A stretch of DNA of 64,000 nucleotides. Source: Trematomus loennbergii. Its lineage: Eukaryota > Chordata > Actinopteri > Perciformes > Nototheniidae. Below, in pieces: positions 1-10,776 of this stretch (positions are counted from its first letter, which is position 1; every line of letters begins with the position of its first letter). The DNA lies in assembly GCA_012861695.1 (NCBI GenBank), contig JAAOOA010000133.1, forward strand, positions 522,501 through 586,500. The letters run 5' to 3'. The notes below the pieces were generated by a model. That model was not told the origin of the DNA. It searched no databases and was given only the letters and a program-made list of their open reading frames with translations. Both the position numbers and the translations under genes were made by a program.

Positions 1-225
1 ATTTTGAAAACCTCGAACCGGAAGTATACTGTTTGTTGCCTGCTACTTGCTAAAAACAGCCGTTGAGCTTGTCAGTTGGTTATTTTTGCGTTTGTTTGCA
101 CGTTTTTATCAACATATTAGATTATAAACTGGTTAACATGACAAACGAGGATCGTCAGTTTTATATCTGTAACTGTTTCACCACTGATAACAACTTACAT
201 ATCTGACATTAACGATTAAACACAT
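1..225. other. Unassigned sequence left of the LINE fragment
   Basis: No gene, RNA or recognised repeat terminus was found here. It is moderately AT-rich and precedes the region that reads as LINE protein, so it may be further decayed LINE sequence or flanking DNA. Confidence 0.3.
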
Positions 226-469
226 GTGTGCATGAAGAGAAACTTGCTCTGTCATAGGCCTACTGGGTCAGGCTACAAGGAAGTGGAGAGGAAAATATCA
301 CAAACAGAATACTACAGGATTGCTGGGAATATACAAAGTTCCAGGGGCGTGGGTTTGGCTGGACAAGTAAGGAGAGAACGAGGGCATATGGAGTGGAGAC
401 CATCAAGTTTGCCAAAGCAAGCCCATTTAGCCGTGTTCCCCATGGCTTTCCCCAGAAGCTAATATAGAT

Positions 470-930
470 GTGAGTATCATAGAAAGGAAAAAAGAGTGGC
501 AAATAAATGAAGTGGGAATTAAAACGAGTATGTACCTGAACGAAAAGTATTACAATTACCTCAAAATGTATACAGATGGATCTAAGAAGCAAGAATGCGT
601 GGGGATAGGCGTGTATATACCAGAATTCAAAATATCAATCTCAAAACGAGTGTCACATAACTTATCAGTTTATACAGCAGAAATACTCGCAGCAATTATG
701 GGCTACAATGGGTTGAAGAGGTCAGATAGGGTGGTCATATGCACAGACTCACTATCTGCTTTGGAAAGCATACAGTCGACAATAACTGTTAGAGAAGATT
801 TCATTATTGAACTTAACCACTGCTTACTGAGACTTCAGAGGAGGGGAATAGATGTGCAGTTATGCTGGGTGCCTGCACATGAGGGGTTCAAGGGAATGAG
901 CATGCTGATAAATTAGCAAAAGATGCGTTA
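470..930 (+). pseudogene. LINE RNase H domain, frameshifted
   Basis: The domain would cleave the RNA strand of RNA-DNA hybrids during LINE copying. Visible motifs in order are YTDGS (first catalytic Asp), YTAEILAA (Glu), CTDSLSALE (second Asp) and WVPAHEG (conserved His strand). The last block, NEHADKLAKDA with the final Asp, is present only in another frame, so a base appears to be missing near 890-897. An upstream WLSPEA-like string just before 470 fits the end of the RT domain. This is a dead copy of a mobile element, not a host RNase H gene. Confidence 0.75.
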
Positions 931-1007
931 CAGAAGGAAATAGCAATACCAGTTTCACTTGGGAAAGGAGAAGGAAAAGCAATAATTAAGAAGAAGGGTA
1001 TGGAAAT

Positions 1008-1420
1008 ATGGCAGAAAAGGTGGAAGGAAGATCAGAAAGGGAGGAGATGCCACAAGTTACAGAAATCAGTCATAATAAAGATCTATATACAGAAAGGAAC
1101 AGACGGGAGGAGATCATCATCACTAGACTCAGACTGGATCATACAGGATTAAACGGCACAATGTTTATAATGGTAAAAAGCGAAGTTGAAGAATGCAGGG
1201 GGTGTGGAGTGAAAGAAAATGTGGAAGACATCATATTACACTGCAACATGTACAAAACAGAGAGGGAAAAACTAAGAGACAGGGTCAGAGAGGCAGGAAG
1301 GGAGTGGAGCCTGATGGGGATACTGGGAACAGAAGGTGAGGGGGTAGGAGCTACCAGGAAGGGAGTGGAGCCTGATGGGGACACTGGGGACAGAAGGTGA
1401 GGGGGTAAGAGCGACCAGGA
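1008..1420 (+). pseudogene. LINE C-terminal Cys/His domain
   Basis: The frame contains RLRLDHTGLNG, then CRGCGVKENVEDIILHC, a C-x2-C...H-x4-C pattern common at the C-terminus of RNase H-bearing LINEs. A closely similar protein segment is encoded in reverse at 31980-32189. A 61-bp tandem duplication (1296-1417) extends the tail with a repeated peptide. Confidence 0.65.
1296..1417 (+). repeat. 61-bp tandem duplication
   Basis: Two copies of a 61-bp unit starting GGAAGGGAGTGGAGCCTGAT lie head to tail at 1296 and 1357, with a few mismatches. A third unit begins at 1418 but breaks off at once. It lies in the LINE C-terminal coding end. Confidence 0.8.
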
Positions 1421-1605
1421 AGGCCATTCTTAAGTATTTGAATGAAACAGGATTGATTGGAAGAATTTAAAACAACGTAAATACATGGTATAATTCCACA
1501 AGTGGTGATAGGATGATATGGTGATACACACTCTTGTACAGTAGGTGGCGGTATGCACCTTAAAGTTGTTGCAATCCGCCAAAAACCGAGAGAAGAAGAA
1601 GCCGA

Positions 1606-1754
1606 CTCCGAGCTGTCCGACTTCAGGCGAGCTTTTTGAGACCTCTCCGGCTGCGATCGGCTATTCTCGTCTACTTTCGAGGAGAGCCGCAGCTCGTCTC
1701 AAACAAGCCTACTCAGTGAGTAAACAGTTCATAATATCGCGATAGTTCAGATCT
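1606..1754 (+). other. Unassigned GC-rich segment with donor-like site
   Basis: A short GC-richer stretch between the LINE 3' end and a MITE fragment. It stays open from 1545 to 1745 and has a donor-like CAGTGAGTAA near 1713. A 5' UTR exon is possible, but no protein is recognised. Confidence 0.2.
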
Positions 1755-1929
1755 GAATCTAAAATAAAACAATTCTATATTGATTCTGACTTTTCTACAT
1801 CCAACTCACAGGTGTATCATTGCTTTGAGAAAAAAGATTATTCATTTACCCCTTTTAGAAGTGAAGATATAGTCATTTGTTCTGGGAATGTCATTTTCAA
1901 GCCTGAGACCTGAAAAACAGGTTAACAGG
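1755..1929 (-). mobile_element. TTAA MITE, CCTGTTAAGCC family (end fragment)
   Basis: The stretch matches the reverse complement of the left part of the intact element at 15602-16645, ending AACAGG next to TTAA. It is the left limit of duplication copy A. Confidence 0.75.
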
Positions 1930-2152
1930 TTAAGGCAGGGATTATTTGCAGCGAGTTCTCCTTAGCAACGGTCTGTTCTCCTTAGTAACGGTCTGCTAGC
2001 TAAAATTGACAACCTCTGGAAAGTCCAAAATGAACAATCAGAATCGAGTATTCAACTCAGCCATGTAATGAATGTGTGCATACAGTAACACATCGCTGAA
2101 ACACACCTGCAACCCCCCCCCCCCCCCTCCCCCCCCCCCTCTCTCTCCTCAG

Positions 2153-2253
2153 GAGTCCTACCTCACTCCAAAGTTCAAGCAGATAGTGGATTTCTGCCGA
2201 GTCAGCGCCGTCAGGGGGGGGGGCTCTCTGAGACTTGCTGCAGGAGGAGGCAG
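2153..2253 (+). CDS. ogfod2: ogfod2 copy A, exon with ESYLTPKFKQIVDFCR
   Basis: A pyrimidine tract and CTCCTCAG acceptor precede GAGTCC; a GTGAGA donor follows at 2254. The peptide aligns by eye with the OGFOD2 segment before the jelly-roll domain. A ten-G run and an extra T-like base near 2235 make the exon end read poorly, so a small frameshift is likely. Copy B lacks the last ~40 bp and the donor. Confidence 0.65.
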
Positions 2254-3051
2254 GTGAGAGGTTCACCTTTGACCTCTTTGTGAATAATGTGCACTTTTAA
2301 TGTAAATTACAGTAGATTTCATTTTATTTGTTGGTTGACTGAAGATTACGCCATGTGCCATGCAAGTCCCGGTTATACAGGATATAAAAAAGTCCTGAAA
2401 TACATTTTAAATATGTTACAAAGACAGTGAAATTAACAGTTAAACCAAATATTAAAAGGGCCCTATTATGTTTTTTAGGGTGTTCCCTTTCCTGTAGTGA
2501 GTTATAAACATTACAAAGACGTTGAAAGGTGAAGCTGACGCAACACAAATGAATAATTCCCATTTTTCTCTGTTGACTTTAAAGAGTATACATACTGTTA
2601 TGCTTGCTATGTCTTAGTTCAAAATTATATTTAAAATATAATTTTATTAAAAAAATGTGGTTGAATCCCAAGTGTACAGATACTATCACGTAAGGCTTGG
2701 TTATACAGGGCATACAAATGTCTTAAAATCCATTTTTAAATGTATTAAAAAAGCAAAAACATGGGAAGTATTAGCTCTCATACAAACATTTTTGTAAAAA
2801 TGTCCCCTTTTAGGATGATGGAGTTGGTAAAATTGAAGTTGTTTTAATGACGATCTCAAATTAAAAGGATTCAGCAAAGAGTATTTTTAAAGCAGGATAT
2901 AAATAAAGGCGGATAACATTTTAATTCTTATTAAAGGAACAGAAACCCTCTTCTCTAGTGGCCTAATAATGAACAAAACTAAATACGAAACAGTCACCCC
3001 TGCACCTGTTTCCCCCCTTTATAACCATTGATTCCCATGTTTCTGTTGAAG

Positions 3052-3175
3052 CTGCCCGAGTTTATCGCTTCCCGGTGTTTGAGAGAAGCTTCTGTGAGCA
3101 GCTGGTGGAGGAGCTGGAGCACTTTGAGCAGTCCTCCGCCCCAAAGGAAGACCCAACACCATGAACCACTACGGG
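3052..3175 (+). CDS. ogfod2: ogfod2 copy A, exon with FPVFERSF
   Basis: Acceptor TTGAAG precedes CTGCCCGAG; donor GTAATT follows CACTACGGG. The exon encodes ARVYRFPVFERSF, EELEHFEQS and GRPNTMNHYG, but those last two blocks are in different frames here because of a missing C in the CCGCCCC run near 3140. Confidence 0.8.
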
Positions 3176-3765
3176 GTAATTCAACCTCCAAAACACTATT
3201 TATTCACTGCACATTCACATTTAATACTTATGGTGCCATGACATTTTGATCTTTGACCTCCTGTAGTCCCTCAGTCAGGAAATATGTGAAGCTCGATGAA
3301 ATATCAGAGGTTTCGTGCGAGGACTTTTATATAAATATAAGGGTCATGACAGGAACACTACATGTGAATAGGGTCAAATATTTAACTAATAGATATCACT
3401 ATAAAACTTTCTCACTTTTTGTATTACAACTTTTATGAAATATTATGTTTATATGTGTAAATTAGGCATTTTCTTATCAAATATGTTTTATTTACGGAGT
3501 ATTCCAGAACAGAATTGTGAACATTTGGTAAATCCATGTTAAAAAGTATTGTTTTATTTTGTTTGCATATTCAAATCAAGTTTTTACAAGTTTTCTGACG
3601 TTTCATGTCTAAATATGCAAATTAGGCTTCATGTGATCCTAACTGTTGGTGAATTCAGGAGAAATCTACAGACCCAAACAGACAAAGTTAGTCAAATAAA
3701 CTCCTGCGTTTTAGCTGCTTTCTTACCTCTAGTCTGAAAGTGTGTTATTCATGAATGTCCTCCAG

Positions 3766-4019
3766 ATCCTGCTGAATGAACTGGGCTTCGACGAGGGCTT
3801 CATCACGCCGCTCCGCCAGCGTTACCTGCAGCCGCTCACCTCCCTGCTCTACCCCGACTGTGGGGGGGGCAGCCTGGACAGCCACAATTCGTGGTGAAAT
3901 ACGACATGGACGAAGACCGGGACCTGAGCTACCACTACGACAACGCAGAGGTCACGCTGAACGTTTCCCTCGGAAAGGACTTCACAGAGGGAAACCTTTA
4001 TTTTGGGGATATGAGACAG
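3766..4019 (+). CDS. ogfod2: ogfod2 copy A, catalytic-core exon (HYD)
   Basis: Acceptor CCTCCAG and donor GTGAAT are intact. The exon encodes ILLNELGFDEG, LYPDCGGGSLDSH and, after a short deletion near 3886, VVKYDMDEDRDLSYHYDNA with the His-x-Asp iron ligands. The deletion shifts the frame between the two halves. Confidence 0.85.
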
Positions 4020-4608
4020 GTGAATATATATACTTGTAATACTACCCACACCTACACCCCCGGGTTATATTCAGGGTTTCCTTAAAAGGCATCTTAAAAT
4101 GAGGCCTTAATTGGTATAATTAGTCATGAAAAATGGTAAGACATGAGAATTGGCATTACAATTTTGACGTTGCAGAGTAGAATTTCAAAAATGATTGGTA
4201 ACGTGTTTTGAAATCACCTTTGGCATCGTACCTTAAAGTGACACAGACTTTAAGAAAACATTGAATGTTTTGAATGCCTTGTGCCAATATATTATCTAAC
4301 AGCATGTGCATTTGCTAAATTTGTCTTTCAAAAATAAACTATGTAGTAGATTTAAGTGGTAATTCACATTCTGGGTTTTAAAACTCCAGGACCATTTTTG
4401 TTTAACTCTGTCCCAAAAATAATAGAAGCAAAAGTCAGTGTAAACCTTCAAATATTAAAATCCTTTAACCTTCACTTAACCTAATATCTACTTTACTTTA
4501 TGCTGTGTTTTAATTTTGTTTACCATTGCCCAATTGTATTATATCGCGGCCATTGTAAACAAATGATGTGTAGGACAGTGACATTTCTGCTATGAGTATT
4601 TTTATATA

Positions 4609-4800
4609 ACAGACAGGAAATAAACACTAAAAGGAACAGTAGAAGAAGACAGACAGGAAGTTAACACTTAAGGGAACAGCAGAAGAAGACAGACCGGAAG
4701 TAAACACTAAAGGGAACAGCCAAAGAAAACAGACAGGAAGTAAACACTAACGGGAACAGTAGGAGAAGGTAAACAGGAAGTAAACACTAAAGGGAACACA
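4609..4800 (+). repeat. 40-bp intronic minisatellite
   Basis: Units start near 4609, 4649, 4689, 4729 and 4769, each like ACAGACAGGAAGTAAACACT followed by AAAGGGAACAG. It lies in the last ogfod2 intron and recurs at 42938-43130. Confidence 0.85.
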
Positions 4801-4916
4801 GTTTGGGCTCTGTAGTGTTTAAGGACTGGTTAGTGGGACAGAAACTGGGAACAGTGGTATTTGGGAACATTGCTCTTCAACACTGATGCTGGTTATTGGT
4901 GTTTATGTCTCTGCAG

Positions 4917-5183
4917 GTAGCTCTAAGTGAGATGCAGTGTTGGGAGGTGGAGTACAGGGTGAGCGAGGGTCTCCTGCACCGGGGCCAGCAGATGCACGGG
5001 GCCCTGCCCATCTCCTCGGGCCGGCGCTGGAACCTCATCGTCTGGATTAGAGCGTCGCAGGAGCGCAACAAGCTCTGCCCCATGTGCAACCGCAGGCCGG
5101 AGCTGGTGGAGGGCGGGGGCTTCGCTGACGGCTTCACCAAACCCTGCATCGCCCCACTGAACGCTGCATGTGTGCTAACGTGA
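4917..5183 (+). CDS. ogfod2: ogfod2 copy A, last exon
   Basis: Acceptor TCTCTGCAG precedes GTAGCTCTAAG. The frame is open to TGA at 5181. It encodes EVEYRVSEGLLHRGQQ, HGALPISSGRRWNLIVW, LCPMCNRRPELVEGG and a terminus ending ACVLT, similar to the C-terminus of vertebrate OGFOD2. Confidence 0.9.
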   Translation, partial: VALSEMQCWEVEYRVSEGLLHRGQQMHGALPISSGRRWNLIVWIRASQERNKLCPMCNRRPELVEGGGFADGFTKPCIAPLNAACVLT

Positions 5184-5948
5184 CCAGAAATACCCCCAGT
5201 TAACGGGAGGGAACCCCCAGTTAATGGAAGAAATTAGTAGTTGAAAGAACAGGGTATGTGTCACTTTGGTATTTATGACATGTTGAGTGATTTTTATGAC
5301 CCCCCATAAAACCTAAATCCCTTTGATGTGACAGGTGTCAATGCACCTGTTGTAGTGCCCCCCTAATAAACCATTGTCTTCATTCTTGTTATGACTTGTT
5401 TGTTTAGCTGTTTATTGTTTTATTGCCCCCTATAAAGTATTGTTCTTAAATAGGGGGGGTCATAAGACTTTATTGACCGTTTGTCTGTGAACCTGTTGTA
5501 GTGTCCCCCCTAGTAAACCATTGTTGTCAATATTTGTTTTAAAACTTATTTGCTCACCTATTGTTGTTGTATTGCCCCCTATAAAGTATTGTTCTTAAAT
5601 AGGGGGGTCATAAGACTTTATTGACCCTTTGTTCTTGCGATATAATATGGTTATATGACATTTAAGGATGTAATTTTCTAAAGTTGTCTAGTGGGGGGCT
5701 GATAATACTTTATTGACCCTTTGTGGTAATATATGTTTTTCTGACATTTAAGGATGTCTTTTGAAGTTGTATATGTAGGTAATAATACTTTATAGACCCT
5801 TTGTTCTTGCGATATAATATGGTTTTATGACATTTAAGGATGCCTTTTGAAGTTGTATAGGAGGGTTATAATATTGTATTGACCCTTTGTTCTTGTGATA
5901 ATATATGGTTTAAAGGGGTATTCTTAGATGGTTTCTTAAAAACAATTT
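5184..5948 (+). repeat. Imperfect repeats downstream of ogfod2 copy A
   Basis: The 3' flank holds diverged repeats built from strings such as GACTTTATTGACC, GTATTGTTCTTAAATAGGGG and ATGACATTTAAGGATG. Several AATAAA-like signals occur in this AT-rich stretch. The whole block is absent from copy B, where the last exon runs directly into sequence matching 5946 onward. Confidence 0.6.
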
Positions 5949-6008
5949 TTGACAACAAATCTTTACATCTGGTAGAATATGAAGTACTTTGTAAGGAATG
6001 TGATTTCC

Positions 6009-6185
6009 TTAACCTGTTAACCTGTTAAGCCCGAGAGCCCCCGCCCGCGAAACTGTGTCTCAGGGCTTCTTAACATTTAAAAACCTATGAATGTGTCATA
6101 CCCACCAAACGGGAAGAAACTCAGCAAACTGACGATACGAACCATTTTTACTGAAACAAAACACAAGTCTCACAAGAAGCGTCTA
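6009..6185 (-). mobile_element. TTAA MITE, CCTGTTAAGCC family (end fragment)
   Basis: TTAACCTGTTAAGCCCGAGAG and the following bases match the reverse complement of the right end of the intact element at 15602-16645. It is cut by the L2 3' tail. Confidence 0.75.
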
Positions 6186-8430
6186 AATATAATAATAATA
6201 TATAATAATAATACATCACATTTATAAAGCGCTTTTCCTGGTGCTCAAAGAGCTTACAAGCAAGTAAAACAAAATAACAACAAAAGTAGAAAGTGCTAAG
6301 CTAGGTGGAATAAGGGCAAGGGGTTAGTTGATTAGGAGTTGAAGGCAAGAGTGAAAAGGTGAGTTTTGAGGGATTGTTTGAATGATGTGAGAGTGTTGGC
6401 AGATCTGACGTGGCTGGGGAGGGGGTTCCAGAGTGGGGGGGGGTCTGCAGCGAAGGCCCTGTCACCCCAGGTCCGGAGCTTTGTCCTGATGGGCTGCAGT
6501 AGGTTAGCTTCAGCAGACCTGAGGCGACGGGTGGGGGTGTGTCGTTGGATAAGGTCACAGAGGTAGGGGGGGGCAAGGTTGTTGAGGGCTTTGAGAGTGA
6601 AAAGTAATATTTTAAAGTCAATGCGGTGTTTGATGGGGAGCCAGTGGAGGTCATGGAGGATAGGGGTGATGTGGTCGGAGCGTCGGGTGGAGGTGAGCAA
6701 GCGGGCAGCTGAGTTTTGGACATATTGAAGTTTTTTTAGTATGAATGCAGGTGATCCAAAAAGTATGCTGTTGCAGTAATCCAGTCGGGATGTTATAAAG
6801 GCATGGATGGGTCTGATGCGGGCGATGTTCTTTAAATAGAAGAAAGCGTTTTTTGTGACCTGGTTGGAAAGTGAGGGTGGGGTCGAGGATGATGCCAAGG
6901 TTACGGATGTAAGTGGAGGGGTTGACAATGGAGCCATCGATGGTAAGATAAAAATCTTGGGTTGAGCGGGTAAGTGAGTTTGGGCCAATGATTATAAGTT
7001 CCGATTTGTCACAGTTAAGTTTTAGAAAATTGTTTTGGATCCAAATTTTAATGTCAGTGAGGCAGGTGCTGAGCTGGGAGTGTGTGGTTGGAGAAATTGA
7101 TTTTGTTGAGAGGTAGAGCTGTGTGTCATCAGCATAACAGTGGAACTGGAGTTGGTGTTGATGGAGGATTTGTCCAATTGGGAGGATGTAGATGATGAAC
7201 AGAAGGGGACCAAGTACAGAACCCTGAGGGACGCCATGATTGACGGGGGCTGTGGGGATTTGGAGTTGTTAATGGAGATGAATTGATGTCTGTCAGAGAG
7301 ATAGGATTTAAACCAGGAGAGGGCAGTACCGGTAATGCCAATGGAAGACTGGAGGCGGTTGATGAGGATGGAATGGCTGATCGTATCAAATGCGGCTGTT
7401 AGGTCAAGGAGAATGAGAATTGAGCGGGAACCAGAGTCAGCAGAGAGGAGAATGTCGTTGGTCACCTTGAGTAGGGCAGATTCTGTGCTGTGGCGAGTAC
7501 AGAAACCAGATTGAAAAGGTTCATGAAGGTTATTGCAGTCCAGATGGGATTTTAGTTGGGAGGCAACAGTTTGCTCCAGAATTGTTGACAGGAATGGGAG
7601 GTTAGAGATGGGCCGGTAGTTATTGAGAGAATCAGGGTTGAGACCAGGTTTTTTGAGTATGGGAGTGACAGCAGCGAGTTTCAGAGCAAGGGGGACAAGT
7701 CCAGTGGACAGAGAGGAGTTGACTGTGGTGATAAGATGAGTGAGTTGGGGGAGGCAGGCCTTGACAAGGGTGGAGGGCATGGGGTCCAGGATGGAAGTTG
7801 AGGTATTCATGCCGGTGACTTGGGCAACTATGTCCAGTGAGGTAATTTGTCTGAAGGCTGTAAAAGGGTGCCTGGAAGGAGTAGGGTAGGTTCCAGAAAA
7901 GCATGGGTGGTGGACGAGACGGAGGAGTTGGCTGTGTTGCTGTGTATTATTTCAATTTTGCTTTGGAGGAATGAGAGGAAGGATTCACACTTTGAGGTGG
8001 TGAAGGAGTTGGAGATATTATCCATGGGGTTGAGGAGCTTGTTAATAGTTGAAAAAAAGGGACTTTGGGTTATTGCTGCCAGATTGTATTACAGAGGAGT
8101 AGTGGAAGGAGCGTGCACTGTTGAGGGCATCTTTGTACTGCTGTTGGTGCAGTCTATAAATGTCTTTGTGGATAGTGAGACCAGTTCGTTTAGCATGTCT
8201 TTCGAGCTGGCGACCTTTCCTTTTGAGGCAACGGAGATGATCGGTGTACCAGGGGGCCGAGTGAGTGAAAGAGACATACTTGGTTTTATTGGAGCGAGTT
8301 GGTTGAGACAGGAGGAGAGAGCATTGTTGTAGGTGTTGACCAGGTCAGTAGGGGAAACATTCTGGGTGACGGTGGAGTCAGGGATGGTGTCAGCCAGTAG
8401 GGAGACAGCTAAGAAACTGTTCGTGAAAAA
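6186..8430 (-). mobile_element. L2 LINE, 5' truncated, copy A
   Basis: A minus-strand LINE of the L2 group. Its 3' end is at 6186-6240, with an (ATT)n-type tail and a terminus reading ATTTATAAAGCGCTTTTCC on the plus strand. Coding runs from about 8400 down to 6332: pre-RT linker, RT, then the C-terminal region. No endonuclease domain is present. Copy B holds the same insertion at 45392-46850, so the insertion predates the duplication. Confidence 0.85.
6332..8400 (-). pseudogene. L2 reverse transcriptase, frameshifted
   Basis: The RT domain (7270-7810) shows NYRPISNLPFLSTILE, FQSGFCTRHSTESALLK and LLDLTAAFDTI. The frame breaks near 7255, where copy B has one more G. The C-terminal part (6332-6780) reads [41 protein letters not shown] and LWNPLPSHVRS, typical of L2. 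Upstream, 8089-8300 holds the pre-RT segment in a broken frame. The enzyme would reverse-transcribe LINE RNA at the target site. Confidence 0.85.
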
Positions 8431-8432
8431 AA

Positions 8433-8648
8433 ATGTTTAGATCGTCTGGGCAAAGAGAAAGGTACTTCAACATAGAATGGTACAAAAACAGAGAGTGGTT
8501 AATTATTTGCAAAACCACTAAACGGGCCTTCTGTGAAATATGCAGATTTGCTGCTGTCAAACGGCTTGTAACTTTCTCAAAATGTGGAGATGATAGCTTT
8601 GTTAATACCGGAGTTAATAACTGGAAAAAGTGCCCAAAGCCTCCATGA
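8433..8648 (+). pseudogene. TTF-type zinc-finger fragment of a hAT transposase
   Basis: The 71-codon frame has RYFNIEWYKNREWL, then FCEICRF and TGVNNWKKC. The W-Y-x4-W-L, C-x2-C and G-x-NNW order resembles the TTF-type zinc finger at the start of some hAT transposases and ZMYM-like domesticated proteins. Nothing of the rest of a transposase follows. The block has no partner in copy B. Confidence 0.5.
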
Positions 8649-9400
8649 ATAGTTGTCTCTGACTGTACGATGGGTATCAGCTGATTATGTTGTCCATGAA
8701 GACTTCATAGGAATGTATGACTGTCCCAAGACTGACGCAGAATCAATAACCCACTGATAAACTGCGATGTTAACAACCTCATGATAACCTCATATGTTTT
8801 TAACTTAGGATCATAGGCTACCTGTGTTTAGTCTAGAAAAAGGTAAATGTGTGCATTTTATTATAAAGTTGTGTATATTTACAGACTGTTGCAAAAACTA
8901 AGAAGCTTATAAACATCAGGTTTAAAACTAAAAGAGCTTTACAAAAAAGGAACACAATTAAAGATGTTTGGAGTTTTATTTGAGTTATTAATTTACATTT
9001 TTTGTCAAAGAGATGCTGATTTGAAACCGTTGTTACATACAGTTACGGCATTTCCTGTTTCTGCCGGAGAGAGGGGAGTTTGTCCCAAAGCTTGCCGCTG
9101 TATTTACTCCCTCCATCTGACAGGAGGGAGCCTCATGTGTCACTCCACGGAGTTCACTCCGTCACGGAGGGGGAGTGTGTAGGGCGTGGTTTGGGATTGG
9201 GCCATACACACGCACTTTTTTGGCCCCCCCACTTCTAAAGTGAATCCGGCGCGCCTGGCTGTCAGCATCAGCTGTGGGCTTGGCTTGCTGTTTAAAACAC
9301 CTTTTTTTTATCCATATCTCTCGCTAGAATCTCCACCATCCAACTAACAACAACAACGTCAAGCCTTTGGGCTCTGAAACTACGGGGCGGGCCGAGGACA
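8649..9400. other. Intergenic, no gene seen
   Basis: AT-rich sequence changing to GC-richer sequence with short direct repeats (GGAGGGAG-like) near 9120-9180. No coding or repeat terminus was recognised. Confidence 0.3.
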
Positions 9401-9476
9401 AATATACATGCGTTAATCGCACGTTAAAATAATTTGTGGGGTTATTAACGTGTTAACTTGACAGCCCTAGTTGAAA
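9401..9476. mobile_element. hAT-like terminal fragment (TTAATCG.../ACAGCCCTAG)
   Basis: The string GCGTTAATCGCACGTTAAAA and the end TTGACAGCCCTAG match the terminus style of hAT elements that begin CTAGGGCTGTCA. A similar start occurs near 47681. Only an end is seen. Confidence 0.45.
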
Positions 9477-9737
9477 TAGTCAATTACTAGCCATATCTTA
9501 CACATTTCTGTTTTGAATTATTAATATGTGGATGACAGTTGAACTGGATGATGTAACATTTATGCCATCTGCTGGAAAGAAGACGTATCGTTCTGTTGGC
9601 GTCGTTTGGACAACAAAAACAGAGTAAAGCTTTCATTTCATAAACAATCTTTGAGTACAGACACTGTCCTGCAGAGAGCACACAACCCAACAGCACGTTT
9701 TTGGTCTAGCATCACTTTACAAAACGTTTGCATTAAG

Positions 9738-10515
9738 ACACTAATGCACTTCCACCATGGCGCGGAGCGCGGTTTAAGCGTGCCCTGTCGTGCCGGGCCC
9801 GTTTTTGGTTGCGCTTCCACTAGGCCTAGTTCCGGCCCGGGGCTACTTTTTCACCTCTTTTCTGGCCCGACAAAATCGTGGTTCTATCGGGGCCAACAAA
9901 CAGGGCTGAGTCGGGCTGAGTTTGCTAAACTAGAGAGAGAATCGCTGGCAAGGGGGCTACAACAAGATGAACATATTTGACCATGATTTAATTGTAATAC
10001 ACGTTTCAAAATGATGCCAAAGTAACAACATACTGATACCGGTTAGTAAAAACCATGAATTAATGCTTTGACAAGTCTGCAGACAGACGGCAGGCGAAAC
10101 ACCTTTTAAAATGCGTGTTTTCAGATGAAGATTGGCTAAGCCAACGCAATATATGCTCCGACCGTCCACACTCACAACAACGGCCTATACAGACATAAAT
10201 AAACCAGCGACTGTATTCGCCATGACACAGGCAGTCTGTGGTGTGTACTTGTTTAACTTTTGTCTAGTTTCTGAACAGATATGAGGAGCTGTGAGCTTGA
10301 GTGCTAACAGCTAACGGCTGTGTTGTTTTTCTGGGGTTCTCATTGAAGATGACGTCACGGCTCCGCCTACACTGCGTTACTATAGTAACTACCCCAGTTC
10401 CTAAACTGTAATGGAAGCGCAGCATGAAGTGAGCCGGCCCTAACAAGGCCCAACGCGGCCTAGCAGTACCGAGCGAGGCCGAGGCCGACCGTGTGGTGGA
10501 AATGCGCCATAAGAC
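9738..10515. mobile_element. Probable MITE, GC-rich
   Basis: Both ends carry inverted strings containing GCRCTTCCACCA / TGGTGGAAATGCGCC, and the interior is GC-rich near the ends (GGCCCG-, CGGCCTCGG-like). This suggests a DNA-transposon derivative. No target duplication was identified. Confidence 0.4.
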
Positions 10516-10768
10516 TAGCTGGTCCATTGTAAAGGTCAGTCCACCTTAAATGAGCAGTGGGTGATCAGCAAGTGAAAGGCAGGAAACGGGAACTTGGTCC
10601 TGAGGACATGTAACGATTATTAAATAAGAAATAGTCGAGTCAAGGGGTCAAAGAAATTAACATTTGTGATTATTAGCAAATCGGTTGCAGGTGGGTGAAA
10701 TCAGGCTTAGAGAGTAACGTATTACATGTAACGGCATTAGGTCATCAGGATACAAAATAGGCAAATGT
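10516..10768. other. Intergenic, no feature seen
   Basis: No gene, repeat terminus or RNA was recognised. Confidence 0.3.
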
Positions 10769-10776
10769 ATTCCCTT

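Larger units (their letters stand above)
226..1605 (+). mobile_element. 3' part of an RNase H-bearing LINE (I/Nimb-like)
   Basis: This is the C-terminal coding end and 3' UTR of a non-LTR retrotransposon. It reads as the tail of the RT domain, an RNase H domain (470-916) and a Cys/His-rich C-terminal region (1008-1400). A 3' UTR follows, containing the string GGTGGCGGTATGCACCTTAA near 1544. The same 3' end occurs in reverse at 31.66 kb, which marks it as a repeated terminus. RNase H inside a LINE is typical of the I, R1 and Nimb groups; which clade this is remains inference. It is 5' truncated and frameshifted. Confidence 0.75.
2153..5183 (+). pseudogene. ogfod2: OGFOD2-like 2-oxoglutarate/Fe(II) dioxygenase, copy A (3' exons)
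   Basis: Four exons encode the C-terminal part of a 2-oxoglutarate- and iron-dependent oxygenase of the OGFOD2 family. Exons: 2153-2253, 3052-3175, 3766-4019, 4917-5183. Family signals are RFPVF, EELEHFEQS, KGRPNTMN, LLYPDCGGG, the iron ligands HYD in AEVTLNVSLGK context, LLHRGQQMHGALP, the 2-oxoglutarate Arg region RWNLIVWIRAS, and LCPMCNRRPELV near the end. The native-looking stop is at 5181-5183. Relative to copy B, exon 2 lacks one C (near 3140) and exon 3 lacks about four bases (near 3886), breaking the frame twice. The N-terminal exons are not in the window and could lie to its left. The substrate of OGFOD2 is not established. This could be a real gene with sequencing indels. Confidence 0.8.

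Noticed and set aside
1545..1745. Host protein-coding exon
   Set aside because: Open but without homology; its first part is LINE 3' UTR. Only a weak 5' UTR exon possibility is left.
2324..2563. Identical 79-codon minus-strand frame in both copies (also 40658-40897)
   Set aside because: Lies in an ogfod2 intron, has no recognised domain, and is identical simply because the DNA is duplicated.
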